Of a stretch of 64,000 nucleotides of DNA, positions 62,197-64,000 are shown in pieces; the first letter of the stretch is position 1; each line of letters begins with the position of its first letter. Below the pieces are notes generated by a model, which was given only the letters and a program-made list of their open reading frames with translations, was not told the DNA's origin and did no database searches. The position numbers were made by a program, and so were the translations under genes. Source of the stretch: Clusia tigrina (Eukaryota; Arthropoda; Insecta; Diptera; Clusiidae); assembly GCA_920105625.2 (NCBI GenBank), contig OV050031.1, positions 93,005,676 to 93,069,675 on the forward strand, written 5' to 3'.

Positions 62197-63372
62197 CAAC
62201 ATACAAATGCTTGTAACTTTTTACTGGAGCGTCATAAAACTTTGAAATTTTGTAACAATAAAGTACTCGAGCCTCTTGTCAATTTAAGCTATTGCTCAAA
62301 GCTATGCTACCCTTGTGTCCCGAATCCAACACAGATAAAACTTAAAATGGCCCTAACTTCTATACGGTACGTCCTACACCTATCAAAGTTTGCAACATAC
62401 AAATGCTTGTAACTTTTTACTGGAGCGTCATAAAACATTGAAATTTTGTAACAATAAAGTACTCGAGCCTCTTGTCAATTTAAGCTATCGCTCAAAGCTA
62501 TGCTACCCTTATGTCCCAAATCAAACACTGATAAAACTTCAAATGGCCCTAACTTCTATACGGTACGTCCTACACCTATCAAAGTTTGCAACATACAAAT
62601 GCTTGTAACTTTTTACTGGAGCGTCATAAAACCTTGAAATTTTGTAACAATAAATTACTCGAGCCTCTTGTCAATTTAAGCTATCGCTCAAAGCAATGCT
62701 ACCCTTAAGTCCCAAATCAAACACTGATAAAACTTCAAATGGCCCTAACTTCTGTACGGTACGTCCTACACCTATCAAAGTTTGCAACATACAAATGCTT
62801 GTAACTTTTTATTGGAGCGTCATAAAACCTTGAAATTTTGTAACAATAAAGTACTCGAGCCTCTTGTCAATTTAAGCTATCGCTCAAAGCTATGCTACCC
62901 TCGAGTCCCAAATCAAACACTGAAAAAACTTCAAATGGCCCTAACTTCTGTACGGTACGTCCTACACCTATCAAAGTTTGCAACATACAAATGCTTGTAA
63001 CTTTTTACTGGAGCGTCATAAAACCTTGAAATTTTGTAACAATAAAGTACTCCAGCCTCTTGTCAATTTAAGCTAGCGCTCAAAGCTATGCTACCCTTGA
63101 GTCCCAAATCAAACACTGATAAAACTTCAAATGGCCCTAACTTCTATACGGTACGTCCTACACCTATCAAAGTTTGCAACACACAAATGCATTTAACTTT
63201 TTACTGGAGCGTCATAAAACCCTGAAATTTTGTAACAATAAAGTACTCGAGCCTGTGGTCAATTTAAGCTATCGTTCAAAGCTATGCTACCCTTAAGTCC
63301 CAAATCAAACACTGATAAAACTTCAAATGGCCCTAACTTCTATACGGTACGTCCTACACCTATCAAAGTTTG
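62197..63372 (+). repeat. Six-monomer higher-order unit, copy 2 (1176 bp)
   Basis: Same six monomers as copy 1. The last one (63177) has an ordinary rear, TGGCCCTAACTTC, and leads into Z-like units. The lack of visible private changes makes this one of the youngest duplications in the window, or an assembly artefact. Confidence 0.93.
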
Positions 63373-63960
63373 CAACATACAAATGCTTGTAACTTTTTAC
63401 TGGAGCGTCATAAAACCTTGAAATTTTGTAACAATAAAGTACTCGAGCCTCTTGTCAATTTAAGCTAGCGCTCAAAGCTATGCTACCCTTGAGTCCCAAA
63501 TCAAACACTGATAAAACTTCAAATGGCCCTAACTTCTATACGGTACGTCCTACACCTATCAAAGTTTGCAACATACAAATGCTTGTAACTTTTTACTGGA
63601 GCGTCATAAAACCTTGAAATTTTGTAACAATAAAGTACTCGAGCCTCTTGTCAATTTAAGCTATCGCTCAAAGCTATGCTACCCTTAAGTCCCAAATCAA
63701 ACACTGATAAAACTTCAAGTGGCCCTAACTTCTATACGGTATGTCCTACACCTATCAAAGTTTGCAACATACAAATGCTTGTAACTTTTTACTGGAGCAT
63801 CATAAAACCTTGAAATTTTGTAACAATAAAGTACTCGAGCCTCTTGTCAATTTAAGCTATCGCTCAAAGCTATGCTACCCTTGAGTCCCAAATCAAACAC
63901 TGATAAAACTTCAAATGGCCCTAACTTCTGTACGGTACGTCCTACACCTATAAAAGTTTG
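63373..63960 (+). repeat. Three monomers resembling Z units 3-5
   Basis: TAGCGCTC (63373), AAGTGG with GGTATGTCC (63569) and GAGCATCAT with CTGTACGG (63765). They continue the Z order after the class 2 unit at 63177, so the modular array runs past the window edge. Private change: CCTATAAAAG near 63949. Confidence 0.82.
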
Positions 63961-64000
63961 CAACATACAAATGCTTGTAACTTTTTACTGGAGCGTCATA
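63961..64000 (+). repeat. Right-edge partial monomer (40 bp)
   Basis: Class 1 head ending at GGAGCGTCATA (monomer bases 1-40). The array is cut by the window, not by a natural end. Confidence 0.95.

Larger units (their letters stand above)
1..64000. repeat. 196-bp satellite DNA array, single orientation, fills the window
   Basis: Seen: the same 196-bp unit recurs head to tail from the first to the last base. Starts at 185, 381, 577, 773 and so on stay in register to 63961. No monomer is inverted and no unrelated sequence interrupts the array. Consensus GC is about 37% (73 of 196 by hand count). Known: long, pure, directional arrays with higher-order repeats are typical of eukaryotic centromeric or pericentromeric satellites. 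Inferred: both array edges lie outside the window. The family cannot be named from the sequence alone, and centromere function is not shown. Orientation on the chromosome is arbitrary. Confidence 0.99.

Noticed and set aside
61021..63372. Assembly duplication as the sole explanation for near-identical blocks
   Set aside because: Not excluded, but the chimeric junction monomer at 62001 and the graded divergence of other duplications fit ordinary unequal exchange. Raw long reads would decide.
1..64000. CRISPR-like array
   Set aside because: The repeats are contiguous 196-bp units with no unique spacers and no cas genes.
1..64000. Transposon or LTR insertion inside the array
   Set aside because: Register arithmetic leaves no room for an insertion larger than one base, and no terminal repeats or target duplications were seen.
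44948..64000. Naming the species or satellite family
   Set aside because: I do not recognise the monomer with confidence, so no name is given.

Overview
The whole 64-kb window is one uninterrupted tandem satellite array. The monomer is 196 bp, about 37% GC by count of the majority consensus, and every copy lies in the same orientation. I count 326 full monomers (first start at 185, last full one ending at 63960) plus a 184-bp partial at the left edge and a 40-bp partial at the right edge. Nothing else is visible: no protein-coding gene, RNA gene, transposon, unique sequence or array edge. Short open frames occur only where a point change removes a stop codon inside a monomer, and they are repeat shadows. 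The organism is therefore a eukaryote with large satellite arrays. A monomer near the length of a nucleosome plus linker, higher-order repeats (HORs) and CpG-decay-like variants fit centromeric or pericentromeric satellite DNA, in a plant or an animal; I lean weakly to a plant. I do not recognise the family by name.

Monomer numbering used here: base 1 is the C of CAACATACAAATGC, base 196 is the last G of TATCAAAGTTTG. CpGs fall at 34, 72, 97, 169 and 174, an XhoI site (CTCGAG) at 70-75 and RsaI sites (GTAC) at 67 and 171. A second monomer class has a changed head (CACACAAATGCATTTAAC, creating an NsiI site ATGCAT) and usually CCCTGAAA instead of CCTTGAAA.

Layout. 1-9.4 kb: domain with a TGGCAATT...GCCACCC monomer class, a 13-monomer tandem duplication (3563-8656) and a dispersed copy of 1-1561 at 7839-9399. 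9.4-23.4 kb: older, mixed monomers with shortened 9-mer and 6-mer repeats and the single 101-bp deletion monomer (18997-19091). 23.4-31.2 kb: 4110-bp duplication with 9-mer duplications nested inside. 31.2-40.2 kb: 7-mer, 9-mer and 4-mer repeats. 40.2-44 kb: overlapping 7-mer and 10-mer duplications. 44-64 kb: modular HOR reading X-Y-Y-Z-X-Y-Z-X (X 5, Y 12, Z 5 monomers), then shuffled pieces of the same modules and a nearly perfect 6-mer duplication (61021-63372).

All boundaries were read by eye against the consensus. Monomer starts are exact where given and agree with cumulative length arithmetic; HOR edges are good to roughly one monomer unless a junction is described.
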